64,000 bases of DNA, from positions 48,446 to 112,445 of the forward strand of contig NZ_BMVR01000020.1 in the NCBI RefSeq assembly GCF_014650815.1, written 5' to 3'. The stretch comes from Streptomyces flavofungini (GTDB lineage: Bacteria > Actinomycetota > Actinomycetes > Streptomycetales > Streptomycetaceae). Of the stretch, positions 30,726 through 39,734 are shown one piece after another (position 1 is the first letter of the stretch; each line of letters starts with the position of its first letter). The position numbers and the translations under genes were made by a program. The notes under the pieces were generated by a model, which worked only from the letters and a program-made list of their open reading frames with translations, searched no databases and was not told where the DNA came from.

Positions 30726-31193
30726 ATGGCCACCACACAGCGGCGCGGTCGCCGGATCATGATGACGCCGGGCGAGCTGGACGCTTTCCTCGCCGCCGAA
30801 CGCACCTGCCGGGTGGCGACGGTGTCCGCCGACGGCGCCCCGCACGTCAGCGCGTTGTGGTTCGCGTGGGACGGCACGTCCCTGTGGCTGTACTCGATCA
30901 CGCGCAGCAAGCGCTGGGCGGAGCTGCGCCGCGACCCGCGGCTCGCCGTGGTCGTCGACGCCGGTGAGCAGTACGGGGAGTTGCGCGGCGTGGAGCTGAC
31001 GGGCACCGCGGAGTTCGTCGGCGAGTCGCCGCGCACCGGGGAGCCGTGCCCCGAACTCGACGTGCCGGAGCGCCTGTTCGCCCGCAAGAACTTCGGCCTG
31101 GAGGAGATGGTGCACGACGGCAGGCACGCGTGGCTGCGGCTGACGCCGGACGCGATCGCGTCCTGGGACTTCCGGAAGCTGGCGCAGCCTTAG
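30726..31193 (+). CDS. Split-barrel FMN/F420 protein (PPOX class)
   Basis: 155 aa. Typical opening M-T-P-G-E-L-D-A-F-L-A followed by C-R-V-A-T-V-S-A-D-G-A-P-H-V-S-A-L-W-F-A-W-D, then S-K-R-W-A-E-L-R-R-D-P-R-L-A-V-V-V-D and a late W-L-R-L-T-P-D-A-I-A-S-W-D-F. The length and order match actinobacterial F420- or FMN-dependent pyridoxamine-oxidase-like proteins of 130-160 aa. The cofactor cannot be decided by eye. ATG 30726 has GGGGAGG 7 bases upstream. Stand-alone gene, followed by a 20-bp direct repeat. Confidence 0.85.
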   Translation: MATTQRRGRRIMMTPGELDAFLAAERTCRVATVSADGAPHVSALWFAWDGTSLWLYSITRSKRWAELRRDPRLAVVVDAGEQYGELRGVELTGTAEFVGESPRTGEPCPELDVPERLFARKNFGLEEMVHDGRHAWLRLTPDAIASWDFRKLAQP

Positions 31194-31204
31194 GGCGTGT
31201 CCGA

Positions 31205-31244
31205 TGGGTCGGCGCGGCGTCGCGTGGGTCGGCGCGGCGTCGCG
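31205..31244. repeat. Perfect 20-bp tandem repeat
   Basis: TGGGTCGGCGCGGCGTCGCG occurs at 31205-31224 and again at 31225-31244, right after the stop of the split-barrel gene. The word GGGCGTGTCCGATG in front (31194-31207) resembles sequence often seen at ends of Streptomyces insertion elements. No transposase frame is present, and the rest of 31245-31419 is plain GC-rich spacer. Confidence 0.6.
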
Positions 31245-31419
31245 ACGCCTGGCACGCACGCTCGCCGCGGCGCCGAAGCGCCCCAGCCGTCGCCGCGGTT
31301 GCCGTCGCCCTGGCCGACCGCACGTCGGCGCCCGCTTGCGCCGACCGCACGCCAGCCCCGGGCCGCGGGCCGACCTCAAGCCACCCCGACCGGCCCCGCC
31401 CACCACACCGACTCCCCCA

Positions 31420-32322
31420 TCACCCCAACCCGGCCCCCGCCACCCGCAACGCCTCCACCGCCGCCCGGATCGACGGCCGCCGGTCGGCGTCCGCGCGCCA
31501 CACCACATACACATGCCGCCGCACCCGGTGCCGCACCGGCACCGTGCGCACGCCCGGCGGCATCGGGTCACGGCCGAGCCGCGGCGCCACGCAGACCCCG
31601 AGCCCGGCGGCGACCAGCGCGAGCTGCGTGTGGTGCTCCTCCGCGCGGTGCCCGATGCGCGGCTCGAAGCCCTTCGCACGCAGCGTGAACATCAGCCACT
31701 CGTGGCAGAACTCGCCGTCCGCCCACGTGATCCACTCGTCGTCGGCGAAGTCCTCCAGGTCCACCTCCGCGCAGTCGGCCATCGGGTGGGCGACCGGCAT
31801 CGCGACGTCCGCCGGGTCGTCGATGAGCGGCGCCTTCATCAGGCCGTCGGGCACCGGCAGCGGCTTGTTGTACCAGTCCAGGACCACCGCCAGGTCGAGG
31901 TCGCCGCGCACCACGCCGTTGACCCCCTGCTGGGGCTCCAGCTCCTGGGCGCCGACGCGCAGGCCGGGGTGGCGCACGCGCAGGGACGACAGAGCGGCCG
32001 GAAGCAGCCCGCGCATCGCCGTCGGGAAGGCGGAGATCCGCAGCTCCCCGACCGCCTGGCCGCGCTGCCGCTCCAGGTCCGACTGGGCCAGCTCGACCTG
32101 GGACAGGATGCGCGCCGCGTGCTCGGCGAGCAGCCGTCCGGCGTCGGTGAGGCGCACACCCCGGCCGTTCTTCGCGAGCAGCTGCTGACCCACCTCCCGC
32201 TCCAGCTTGGTCATCTGCTGGGAGACGGCGGACGTGGTGACATGCAGACCCGCCGCGGCGCCGCTCACCGAGCCGTGCCGCGCGAGGGCGTCGAGGGTCC
32301 GCAGGCGCTCCAGGTTCAACAT
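31420..32322 (-). CDS. LysR-family regulator (ArgP/LysG-like), leaderless
   Basis: 300 aa. HTH: M-L-N-L-E-R-L-R-T-L-D-A-L, S-V-S-G-A-A-A-G-L and T-S-A-V-S-Q-Q-M-T-K-L-E. The effector domain has E-L-R-I-S-A-F-P-T-A and G-D-L-D-L-A-V-V-L-D. The ATG (32322) lies 8 bases after TAGCAT (32335-32330, minus strand) and lacks a ribosome binding site, so it is leaderless. It is divergent, 74 bp apart, from an EamA exporter gene with a CGATATCG palindrome between them. LysG/ArgP-type regulators often control an adjacent exporter, which fits. Confidence 0.88.
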   Translation of the reverse strand: MLNLERLRTLDALARHGSVSGAAAGLHVTTSAVSQQMTKLEREVGQQLLAKNGRGVRLTDAGRLLAEHAARILSQVELAQSDLERQRGQAVGELRISAFPTAMRGLLPAALSSLRVRHPGLRVGAQELEPQQGVNGVVRGDLDLAVVLDWYNKPLPVPDGLMKAPLIDDPADVAMPVAHPMADCAEVDLEDFADDEWITWADGEFCHEWLMFTLRAKGFEPRIGHRAEEHHTQLALVAAGLGVCVAPRLGRDPMPPGVRTVPVRHRVRRHVYVVWRADADRRPSIRAAVEALRVAGAGLG

Positions 32323-32329
32323 GTAAGCA

Positions 32330-32396
32330 ATGCTACGCGATATCGGGCAATAAATCTCGCTTGTACTAAGACGTTGAATGCCCCAGGGTGGCTTGC
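32330..32396. promoter_or_regulatory. Divergent promoter region of lysR and EamA genes
   Basis: Contains the lysR -10 (TAGCAT, minus strand 32335-32330), the palindrome CGATATCG (32338-32345) and an A/T-rich stretch to about 32380, unusual for this genome. The LysR operator is probably the palindrome. Confidence 0.5.
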
Positions 32397-33446
32397 ATGA
32401 GCACCTCCGCGGCCCCTTCCGCGCCGACCTCCGCCTCCGAGCCGACCGCACCGTCGGACCCCCGCACCACACCCGGCACGCGCACCGGGTCCACGAAGCC
32501 CGTCAGGTCCGCGACCTCCGCCGCGGACTCCGCCACACGGGCGGGCGGGCGCCGCGCCTTCGACTGGCGCGTGCGCTTCGCCGTCCTGTCCCTGATCTGG
32601 GGCTTCAGCTTTCTCCTGATCAAGGTCGGCACGGAGGGGTACGCACCGTTCCAGGTCACCTTCGGGCGGCTCTTCTTCGGCACGGCGGTGGTCGCGGCCG
32701 TCCTGATCGTCAAGCGCGAGCGGCTGCCCCGCTCGCCGCGCACCTGGGCGCATCTGGCGGTGGCGGCGCTGCTGCTCAACGCCCTGCCGTTCTCCCTCTT
32801 CGCCTACGCCGAGCTGACGATCCCGTCGACGCTGGCGGGGATCTGCAACGCGACGTCGCCGCTGTGGGGCATGGTCCTTTCGCTCGCCGCGCTCTCCGAG
32901 GACCGCCCGACGCGGCGCCGGGTCGCTGGGCTCGCGCTCGGCTTCGTCGGGGTGCTCACGGTGCTCGGCGCCTGGCAGGGCTTCAGCGACCTGGAGCCGC
33001 GCGGCACGGCCATGGCGCTGCTCGCCTCGCTGAGCTATCCGATCGGCTGGATCTACGTACGCCGCACGCTGGCGGGCTCCGGCCACTCGAACCTCGCCCT
33101 GACGGGCACGCAACTGCTCCTGGCCACCCTTGAACTCGCCGTCGTGACGCCCCTGTTCACGTCCATGCCGACCCACCTCCCGGTGGTGCCGCTGCTCGCG
33201 ATCGTCGCCCTGGGCGCGCTCGGCACGGGCATCGCGTTGCTCATCCAGTACGGCATCGTCGCCGAGGTCGGCCCGACGATGGCCCAGATGGTCACGTACT
33301 TCATCCCCGTCATCGCGACGGCGGCGGGCGTCGCGGTGCTCGGCGAGTCGCTGACCTGGACGACACCGGTCGGGGCCGTCGTCATCCTGGCGGGCGCGGC
33401 ACTCACCCAGTCCAGGGCACGGGGCCGCGCACCCCGGAGTTCGTAG
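32397..33446 (+). CDS. EamA/DMT-family permease
   Basis: 349 aa. A hydrophilic Ser/Thr/Pro-rich leader (about 55 residues) precedes ten hydrophobic segments in two EamA repeats: F-A-V-L-S-L-I-W-G-F-S-F-L-L-I-K opens the first and M-A-L-L-A-S-L-S-Y-P-I-G-W the second. V-G-P-T-M-A-Q-M-V-T-Y-F-I-P-V-I and G-E-S-L-T-W-T-T-P-V-G are the late family motifs. Members export amino acids or metabolites. ATG 32397 has AGGGTGG about 6 bases upstream; GTG 32388 is possible. Probable target of the divergent LysR. Confidence 0.88.
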   Translation: MSTSAAPSAPTSASEPTAPSDPRTTPGTRTGSTKPVRSATSAADSATRAGGRRAFDWRVRFAVLSLIWGFSFLLIKVGTEGYAPFQVTFGRLFFGTAVVAAVLIVKRERLPRSPRTWAHLAVAALLLNALPFSLFAYAELTIPSTLAGICNATSPLWGMVLSLAALSEDRPTRRRVAGLALGFVGVLTVLGAWQGFSDLEPRGTAMALLASLSYPIGWIYVRRTLAGSGHSNLALTGTQLLLATLELAVVTPLFTSMPTHLPVVPLLAIVALGALGTGIALLIQYGIVAEVGPTMAQMVTYFIPVIATAAGVAVLGESLTWTTPVGAVVILAGAALTQSRARGRAPRSS

Positions 33447-33562
33447 CGCGCCCGGGGGTTCGCAGCAGGCCCCGGGTCCGCGGCGCGCACCCGGCAACAC
33501 AGCGCACCCCTGGGAAGCAGCCGCACCCGAGGCGACGCCCCCGCCCTCAGCCCACCTCCCCC

Positions 33563-34903
33563 TCAGCCATACCTCCGCGCGGGCACCGGCCCGACCGCCG
33601 CCGCGACCGCGTCGGCCACCGCCTCGATGTCCTCACCCGACAAGGTGGAGACGGTGATCCGCACCCCCGGGGGCGAATCGAGCCGGTACCGAGCCCCCGG
33701 CGACACCGCCCAGCCCGCGTGCAGCAGGCTCGCGACCACGCCGGTCTCGTCGGGCACCGGCACCCACACGTTCATCCCGCTGCGGCCGTGGGCCGTGACG
33801 CCGCGCGCGGCGAGCGCGTCGATCAGCGCGTCCCGTCTGCGGCCGTACGCCGCCGCCACCTCGCGTGCGTCCACCGCCCCGCCCTCCCACAGGCGCGCGA
33901 CGGCCCGCTGGAGCACCTTGCTGACCCAGCCGGGGCCGAACCGGATCCGCCCCTGCACCCGGTCGACCGTCTCCGGGTCCCCGGTGAGCACGGCGAGCCG
34001 CAGGTCCGGGCCGTAAGCCTTGGCGGTGGAGCGGACGAAGGCCCACGCGTGCGTGACGCCCGTCAGGGTGTGCAGCGGCAGGTCGACGATGCCGTGGCCG
34101 TGATCGTCCTCGACGACCAGCGTCTCCTGGTGCGCGGCCAGGACGTCGCGCACGGCACGCGCGCGTGCGGCGCTGATGGCAGCGCCGGTCGGGTTCTGGG
34201 CACGACCCGTGACGACCAGTGCCCGCGCGCCGGAGCGCAGCGCCCGCTCCACGCCGTCGGGCAGCGGTCCGTCGTCGTCCACCGGCACCGGCACCGGCCG
34301 GAACCCGAGCCCGGACACGAGGTCGAGCACGCTCCCCCAGCCCGGGTCCTCGACGGCCACGGCGTCGCCCATCTTGAGGCGCACGGTGAGCACCCGCTCG
34401 ATGGCGTCGAGCGCCCCGGACGTGAGCGCGATCGGCCCGTCCGGCACCCCGTCCGCGTCCAGCGCCGCGCGCGCGAGCCGCCCGAACTCCGGCACCACCG
34501 GCGCCTCCCCGTACAGAGCGGGAGCCCGGTCCGCCTGCTTCGCGGCCGCCGCGAAGGCCTCGGCGAGGGGCGGCAGCAGGGCCGTGTCCGGATTGCCGCT
34601 CGCCACGTCGCGCACACCGGGTGGCACGTCGAGGCGGCTGTAGTCGCGGGCCGTCGTGGCGGGCTTGCTGCGGACGCGACTGCCACGCCGCCCCGCCGTC
34701 TCGATGACCCCGCGCTCACGCAGCGTGCGATACGCGGCCGCGACCGTATTGGGATTGACGCCCAACTGAACCGCCAACTCCCGCATCGGAGGCAGCGATT
34801 GGCCCGGCTCCAGCGCACCGCCGCTCACCGCGCGCTCGACGCTCGACGCGATCTCGGCTGCGCCGCGCCCTTCGATCGGATAGTCTCCTAGCACAAAGTT
34901 CAT
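33563..34903 (-). CDS. MocR-type regulator (GntR HTH fused to PLP aminotransferase fold)
   Basis: 446 aa. GntR winged helix at residues 10-80: G-A-L-E-P-G-Q-S-L-P-P-M-R-E-L-A, then V-N-P-N-T-V-A-A-A-Y-R-T-L. The fold-type I aminotransferase-like domain has N-P-T-G-A (cofactor Asn region), D-D-H-G-H-G and S-T-A-K-A-Y-G-P-D-L-R with the PLP-binding Lys. MocR proteins sense PLP or vitamin B6/amino compounds. The ATG overlaps a palindromic operator shared with the divergent split-barrel gene. This is the PdxR-type arrangement, so a link to B6 metabolism or to the neighbouring flavoprotein genes is inferred. Confidence 0.9.
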   Translation of the reverse strand: MNFVLGDYPIEGRGAAEIASSVERAVSGGALEPGQSLPPMRELAVQLGVNPNTVAAAYRTLRERGVIETAGRRGSRVRSKPATTARDYSRLDVPPGVRDVASGNPDTALLPPLAEAFAAAAKQADRAPALYGEAPVVPEFGRLARAALDADGVPDGPIALTSGALDAIERVLTVRLKMGDAVAVEDPGWGSVLDLVSGLGFRPVPVPVDDDGPLPDGVERALRSGARALVVTGRAQNPTGAAISAARARAVRDVLAAHQETLVVEDDHGHGIVDLPLHTLTGVTHAWAFVRSTAKAYGPDLRLAVLTGDPETVDRVQGRIRFGPGWVSKVLQRAVARLWEGGAVDAREVAAAYGRRRDALIDALAARGVTAHGRSGMNVWVPVPDETGVVASLLHAGWAVSPGARYRLDSPPGVRITVSTLSGEDIEAVADAVAAAVGPVPARRYG

Positions 34904-34905
34904 TA

Positions 34906-34917
34906 TGCACTAGTGCA
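34906..34917. promoter_or_regulatory. Palindromic MocR operator
   Basis: TGCACTAGTGCA, a perfect 12-bp palindrome, extended to CATTATGCACTAGTGCAATG-like symmetry. It begins 3 bases upstream of the mocR start codon and lies in front of the divergent gene. Confidence 0.75.
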
Positions 34918-35001
34918 ATGACCCTGGCAACCAGTAGAGTCAGCAGGGTTCGGCACGACGCAGCCAGACCCGCAGGACCCCGCGAAGCGATGGAGAAGGC
35001 C

Positions 35002-35703
35002 ATGGAGACGACGACGCAGCCGGCCACACCGGACAGCGCCCCCTACACCCCGACCGACCGCACCGTCCCCACGCGGTCCCGCGAGCGCGCGGCGTACGAC
35101 CGCGCCTTGGTGCACGCGATACTCGACGAGACCTACGTCTGCCACCTCGGCTTCGTGCGCGACGGCGCCCCCATCGTGCTGCCGACGCTGTACGGCCGCG
35201 TCGGCGAGCGGCTCTACGTGCACGGCTCGACGGGGTCGCGGCCCCTGCGGATGGCGGGTGCCGCTCCGGAGGCCGAGGCGGATCCGGGCCTTCCGGTGTG
35301 CCTGACGGTCACCCATGTCGACGGTCTCGTACTGGCCCGCTCGGCCTTCCACCACTCCATCAACTACCGCTCCGTGGTGGTGCACGGCATCGCCCGGCAG
35401 GTCACGGACCCCGAGGAGAAGCGCACCGCGCTGGACGCCCTCGTCGACCACGTCGTGCCGGGCCGCGCCGCCGACTCCCGCCCCGCCAACACCAAGGAGC
35501 TGGCCGCGACCGCCGTGCTGTACCTCGACCTCGACGAGGTGTCGGCGAAGATGCGCACGGGCGCGCCGAACGACGAGCCGGAGGACATGGACCTCCCCTA
35601 CTGGTCCGGTGTCGTCCCGCTGCGCAAGGGCTACGACCCCGTCATCCCGTCCGACGACCTCGCCCCGGGCATCGACGTGCCCGACTACCTGCTCGAGGTC
35701 TGA
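35002..35703 (+). CDS. Split-barrel flavin-binding protein (PF12900-like), MocR target
   Basis: 233 aa. After a Thr/Pro leader comes R-S-R-E-R-A-A-Y-D, then H-A-I-L-D-E-T-Y-V-C-H-L-G-F-V-R-D-G-A-P-I-V-L-P-T-L-Y-G. H-G-S-T-G-S-R follows, then F-H-H-S-I-N-Y-R-S-V-V-V-H-G, all characteristic of the pyridoxamine 5'-phosphate oxidase-like subfamily that often sits beside MocR genes. ATG 35002 has GGAG 6 bases upstream; ATG 34990 is the other candidate. The PaiB-type gene starts one base after its stop. Function is probably FMN- or heme-linked chemistry under MocR control. Confidence 0.85.
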   Translation: METTTQPATPDSAPYTPTDRTVPTRSRERAAYDRALVHAILDETYVCHLGFVRDGAPIVLPTLYGRVGERLYVHGSTGSRPLRMAGAAPEAEADPGLPVCLTVTHVDGLVLARSAFHHSINYRSVVVHGIARQVTDPEEKRTALDALVDHVVPGRAADSRPANTKELAATAVLYLDLDEVSAKMRTGAPNDEPEDMDLPYWSGVVPLRKGYDPVIPSDDLAPGIDVPDYLLEV

Positions 35704-35704
35704 C

Positions 35705-36355
35705 ATGGTGCTGCTGGTCCACCCCTGGGACGCACCGGCCTCCGACGCCGAGTGGCAACGGTGGCTGGCCCAGCACGACTTCGGACAGCTCGCCGTGAAC
35801 GGCCTGCGCGGCGAGCCGCCCCACATCCAGCCGACGCACTTCGTGTACGACGCCGACTCCGGCCCGCGCGGCCGCGTCCTGCTCCACCTGGCGCGCCCGA
35901 ACCCGCTGTGGGCGGCGCTCGAGGCGAACCCGGACGTCGTCCTGAGCGTGGTCGACGACTACGTCTTCGTGCCGGGACCGTGGGGCTCCGCCCCGGACGT
36001 CCCGCCCGAGCACGGCGTGCCGACCAGCTTCTACGCCGCCGTCCAGCTCCACTGCACCGCCCGGATCGTGGACGACCCCGCCGAGAAGGCCGAGCTCCTG
36101 AACCGCCAGGTCGGCCACTTCCAGCCGGACGGTGGCTCGGCGCCGACGGCCGTGGGCGAGGAGCCGTTCGGCAGGCTCCTCACCGGCATCCGAGGGGTGT
36201 CCCTCGACGTCGTCGACGTACAGGCGAAGTTCAAGTACGCCCACCACAAGCCGCTGGAGGTGCAGGACCGCATAGCGGCGGGCCTCAAGGAGCGGGGCGG
36301 CCCGCACGACGCGGCCGCGCTGGCCCACCAGTTGGACGGTCGCGCGGCGAAGTAG
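35705..36355 (+). CDS. PaiB-like FMN-binding protein
   Basis: 216 aa. PaiB (negative transcriptional regulator, FMN-binding) signatures: L-R-G-E-P-P-H-I-Q-P-T-H-F-V-Y; L-L-H-L-A-R-P-N-P-L-W; Y-A-A-V-Q-L-H-C-T-A-R; and K-F-K-Y-A-H-H-K near the C-terminus. In Bacillus, PaiB is linked to sporulation and protease control, but the fold is a split barrel and the regulator label is weak. ATG 35705 follows the stop of the previous gene by one base, so the pair is one operon, probably under MocR. The region 36356-36553 beyond it is low-complexity GCCGGA-rich spacer with no gene. Confidence 0.85.
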   Translation: MVLLVHPWDAPASDAEWQRWLAQHDFGQLAVNGLRGEPPHIQPTHFVYDADSGPRGRVLLHLARPNPLWAALEANPDVVLSVVDDYVFVPGPWGSAPDVPPEHGVPTSFYAAVQLHCTARIVDDPAEKAELLNRQVGHFQPDGGSAPTAVGEEPFGRLLTGIRGVSLDVVDVQAKFKYAHHKPLEVQDRIAAGLKERGGPHDAAALAHQLDGRAAK

Positions 36356-36553
36356 CCGGAGCCGGACGGGACACGGCGGCGCCGGACGGGCCGAAGGCGG
36401 ACGGCAAGGCCGAGGCCGAGGCCGGACAGGACGGCCGAGGTCCGACGGGAAGCCCGATGTCCGCCGGAAGAGCCGAAGTCGGCCGGGAAAGCCGGAGCCG
36501 CACGCCCCGCCGCCACCGGGCGCCGCCCGCAACTCAGGCGGCGCCCGGCCCAC

Positions 36554-37549
36554 TCACCCCGTCACAGCTCCTCCCCGCGCGGCCCCCCGCGCCTCCGTCC
36601 ACGCGAGCCCCGTGACCGCCGCGAGCATCAGGAGCGTGCCCGCCACGGTCGCCGTGTTCAGCTCCTCGCCGAGCAGGGCGACGGCGATGACGGCCGCGCT
36701 CACCGGCTCCAGAAGCATGATCACGGAGACGGTCGCGGAACGGACGACGGCCGCCCCGGCGAAGTACAGCGCGTACGCGAGGGCCGTCGGCACGGCGGCG
36801 ATGTAGAGCAAGCAGCCCAGTACGCGCGCGGGTTCGGCCGTGTGCGGCACGAGGCCCTCGGCCACGGCGAGCGGCAGCAGGCACACCGACACGACGGCGA
36901 AGGCCCCCATGGTGTCGCCGGCGGAGTCCGTCCCGCCGTCGCGCCCCCACCACCGGGTCAGCAGCGTCATGACGGCGTACCCGGCGGCCGACACCAGCGC
37001 GCAGGCGACGCCCCAGGGACGCACGGCGGCGTCCCCGCCGCCGACGAACAGCACGCCGAGTCCGGCGAGCGCGCCGCCCACCGCGCAGCTCCCGCCGACC
37101 CCGAGCCGCTCCCCCAGGGTGAGGCGGGCGCCGAGCGCGATGAGGACGGGCCCCGCGCCGAGCGTGACGACGGTGCCGACCGCGAGCCCGGTCGCCTCCA
37201 CGGCCGCGAAGTAGGCGGTCTGGAAGACGGCGAGGGCCACGCCGACGACGGTGACGCGCAGCGCCCGGCGGCGGCGCGGCAAGCCGACCCCGGAGCGCGC
37301 GGCCCGGCGCGGCCGCGCGAGCCGTGCGCCGAGCAGCAGCAGAAAACCTCCGGCGCAGCGCCAGAAGGAGAGGGCGACGGGCCCCATGTCGCTGTCCGAG
37401 AAGACCAGCGACGCGGCGGCACCGGCGGTGCCCCAGGCGGCACCGGCGATGCCCAGATACAGGAGGCCGCGCCCGACGGACAGTCCGGACACAGCAGGTG
37501 AATCGGTCGACGCGGTGGCCGCGTTCGACATGCTTGACACGCTCGACAC
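36554..37549 (-). CDS. EamA/DMT-family permease
   Basis: 331 aa with ten hydrophobic segments in two repeats. G-R-G-L-L-Y-L-G-I-A-G-A-A-W-G-T opens the first, the central G-G-G-D-A-A-V-R-P-W-G joins them, and V-I-M-L-L-E-P-V-S-A-A-V-I-A-V-A-L-L-G-E is the late family motif. Likely a metabolite or amino-acid exporter. GTG 37549 has GGAG 7 bases upstream; ATG 37531 is the alternative. It lies downstream of another EamA gene on the same strand (gap 245 bases), suggesting an old duplication, though identity is low. Confidence 0.87.
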   Translation of the reverse strand: MSSVSSMSNAATASTDSPAVSGLSVGRGLLYLGIAGAAWGTAGAAASLVFSDSDMGPVALSFWRCAGGFLLLLGARLARPRRAARSGVGLPRRRRALRVTVVGVALAVFQTAYFAAVEATGLAVGTVVTLGAGPVLIALGARLTLGERLGVGGSCAVGGALAGLGVLFVGGGDAAVRPWGVACALVSAAGYAVMTLLTRWWGRDGGTDSAGDTMGAFAVVSVCLLPLAVAEGLVPHTAEPARVLGCLLYIAAVPTALAYALYFAGAAVVRSATVSVIMLLEPVSAAVIAVALLGEELNTATVAGTLLMLAAVTGLAWTEARGAARGGAVTG

Positions 37550-37794
37550 GTGAAATCTCCGCAGAAGTTCAGGAGGAAGACCGCGTCACGGGCGCACCGG
37601 CGCGCGGGCACCCGTACAGAACTGCGGGTGCGCGATCACGCGCGGGCGTTGAGGCCCGGTGACGCAGGTCCTGGACCGGCGTCTGCGGGCAGCACCGTCC
37701 ACCCGGCCGATGGCCGGGCGTGATCCGTGAGAGGCCCGCGCGTTAAGCGGCGGGAGGCGGAAGGACGAGCGCTCGTGCGTGCATGATCGCCACC

Positions 37795-38820
37795 CTAGGC
37801 GGCGCTGCCGCTCGGCGACAACTCCTCTTCGGAGTCTGAGACGCGGACCACGGAGCCCTCCGGCTTCGCGGGTGCCGACGACTGGGCGATGAACGCGCCC
37901 ACCAGGACGATGGCGCCCCCGAGGAGCTGCGGCGGCGAGAGCCGTTCGCCGAGCATGACCCAGGCGAGCACGGTCGCTATGACCGCTTCGAGGCACGCCA
38001 CGACGCCCGCCACCTGCGGCGAGAGCCTGCGCACCGACACCACCCCGGTGACGTACGCGACGACGGTGGCGACGAGCACGATCCAGCCGATGAGGGCCCA
38101 GGCGGGCACCGCCGAGCCGTCCATGTCGGCGCTCCCGGCGAGCACCTGCCAGTCCATGCCCCAGGGGCGCGCGATCACGGTGAGCACGGCTGTGCCGACG
38201 AGCAGGCCGTACGCGATGACGCCGAGCGGGTCCGGGGCCTCGGCGCCCGCGTCGCTGCCCTGGTCGGACAGGACGAAGTAGCCGACCTGACAGCAGGCGG
38301 CGCCGAGCGCGAGCAGCAGTCCGACGGTGTCGAAGCTCAGACCCGACCACACCTCGACGACACAGGCGAGTCCGCCGACGGCGAGGATCACGCCGAACGC
38401 GGCGGCCTTGGTGACGGGCCTGCGCTGCACGAACCGCACCCAGCCGAGGACGAGGGCGGGCGCCAGGTACTCGATGAGCAGGGCCACGCCGACGGGGATG
38501 CGGGAGATCGAGGCGAAGTAGCAGGCCTGCACACCGGCGACGGCGAGCAGTCCGAAGCCCGCGAGCAGCGCGGGCCGTTGCCGCACCAGCGCGCGTCGGC
38601 GCCAGGCGATCGGCAGCATCACCAGAGCGGCGCCCGCCACCCGCAGCCACACCACGTGCAGCGGGTCGAGGCCCGCCTCGATCAGCGGCTTGGCCGCGAC
38701 ACCGGAGCCGCCGAACGCGAACGCCGAAAGGAGCGCGAGGCCGAGACCGAGCCCTCGCCCGTGCTCCGCCCGCGCCTGCGGGTTCCCCTGTGACTTCTTC
38801 TCAGACCCGAGCACCGGCAC
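37795..38820 (-). CDS. EamA/DMT-family permease
   Basis: About 341 aa. A short hydrophilic leader is followed by ten hydrophobic segments: L-L-S-A-F-A-F-G-G-S-G-V-A-A-K, Y-F-A-S-I-S-R-I-P-V-G-V-A-L-L-I-E-Y-L-A-P, and a late V-A-C-L-E-A-V-I-A-T-V-L-A-W-V-M-L-G-E. A Ser/Glu-rich tail (S-D-S-E-E-E-L) closes the protein. Probable exporter of unknown substrate. The start is uncertain: GTG 38820 fits the protein start but has no ribosome binding site, and GTG 38862 and 38814 are other choices. Confidence 0.85.
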   Translation of the reverse strand: MPVLGSEKKSQGNPQARAEHGRGLGLGLALLSAFAFGGSGVAAKPLIEAGLDPLHVVWLRVAGAALVMLPIAWRRRALVRQRPALLAGFGLLAVAGVQACYFASISRIPVGVALLIEYLAPALVLGWVRFVQRRPVTKAAAFGVILAVGGLACVVEVWSGLSFDTVGLLLALGAACCQVGYFVLSDQGSDAGAEAPDPLGVIAYGLLVGTAVLTVIARPWGMDWQVLAGSADMDGSAVPAWALIGWIVLVATVVAYVTGVVSVRRLSPQVAGVVACLEAVIATVLAWVMLGERLSPPQLLGGAIVLVGAFIAQSSAPAKPEGSVVRVSDSEEELSPSGSAA

Positions 38821-38993
38821 ATGATGACAGGCGACGTCATGACCGTCACCCTCTTTGACCACTGTCTCAACGGGCGGACGCCGAGGGTCCGGTCGTCACC
38901 GGACATCGACCTGAGCGGACGTCGGCCTCACTGGCCATCGGCCTCACTGGCCATCGGCTTCACCGGGCGGCGGCCTCACCAGGGCCGTCGACC

Positions 38994-39536
38994 TCACCAG
39001 CCGGACTCGCACCCCGTCTCGGCCCCGTTCTCGATCCGCACCAGCAGCGCGTCCACGTCGACGCCCGCGCGCCGCAGCACCTCGACGGCCCGGCACTCGG
39101 TGTCGGCGGCCAGGGCCGCGAGCAGATCGACGCCCTCGGCCTGCGGTTCGCCGCGCAGCGTGGCGCGGTCGGAGGCCGCCTCCATGGCACCGGCGGCCGC
39201 GGGCGAAAGAACCGTTTCTTTGGCCGCCGCCACCAGCGGCACCGCTCCGGAGTCCTCGACGGTGCCCTGCCACTGCAGGCCGTAGCCGATGCTGCGCTGG
39301 ACGAGATAGCCGAGCAGCCGCGCGACCTGCGGGCCGCCGTCGAACACGGCCCGTACCCGCGGCTCCTGCTCCAGGAGCGAGTGCAGCAGATGCGCGGTGT
39401 CGACCTGCCGGTCCCCGTCACGCACGGCCCGGCGGCGCGCACCGGCCATCACCGAGGCCAGCGCCGCGCTCAGGCTGGATTCGATGTCTGCTCGGTTCGG
39501 GCCGGGTTCGACGCCCTGGGGGGTACGGCTTTGCAC
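38994..39536 (-). CDS. Stand-alone Clp N-terminal-domain protein
   Basis: About 180 aa with two Clp N repeats: A-L-A-S-V-M-A-G-A-R-R-R-A and V-D-T-A-H-L-L-H-S-L-L-E-Q-E-P in the first; V-D-L-L-A-A-L-A-A-D and A-V-E-V-L-R-R-A-G-V-D in the second. No AAA+ ATPase part. Such proteins may deliver or restrain substrates of ClpC/ClpP, or simply bind proteins. GTG 39536 is the likely start, since the upstream frame (ATG 39572) has no ribosome binding site. It stands alone, flanked by spacers of about 170-200 bases. Family certain, role unknown. Confidence 0.8.
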   Translation of the reverse strand: MQSRTPQGVEPGPNRADIESSLSAALASVMAGARRRAVRDGDRQVDTAHLLHSLLEQEPRVRAVFDGGPQVARLLGYLVQRSIGYGLQWQGTVEDSGAVPLVAAAKETVLSPAAAGAMEAASDRATLRGEPQAEGVDLLAALAADTECRAVEVLRRAGVDVDALLVRIENGAETGCESGW

Positions 39537-39734
39537 ATCCCCCACCCCATCAGTCTCCGCGGACCACGGCATCGGCGGCGGGAAGCATTTCCGTGTCCGA
39601 CACAGGTTGGGCATGGCCGAATAGGTTGTCCTCCTTACGGATGACTTCTGGCTATTTTCGCAGATGGGGCGCGCGCCGCCTTGCTTCACGCCGGGTGCGC
39701 AACCACCACGCACCGGCGCTCGTCTGTCAGAGGC

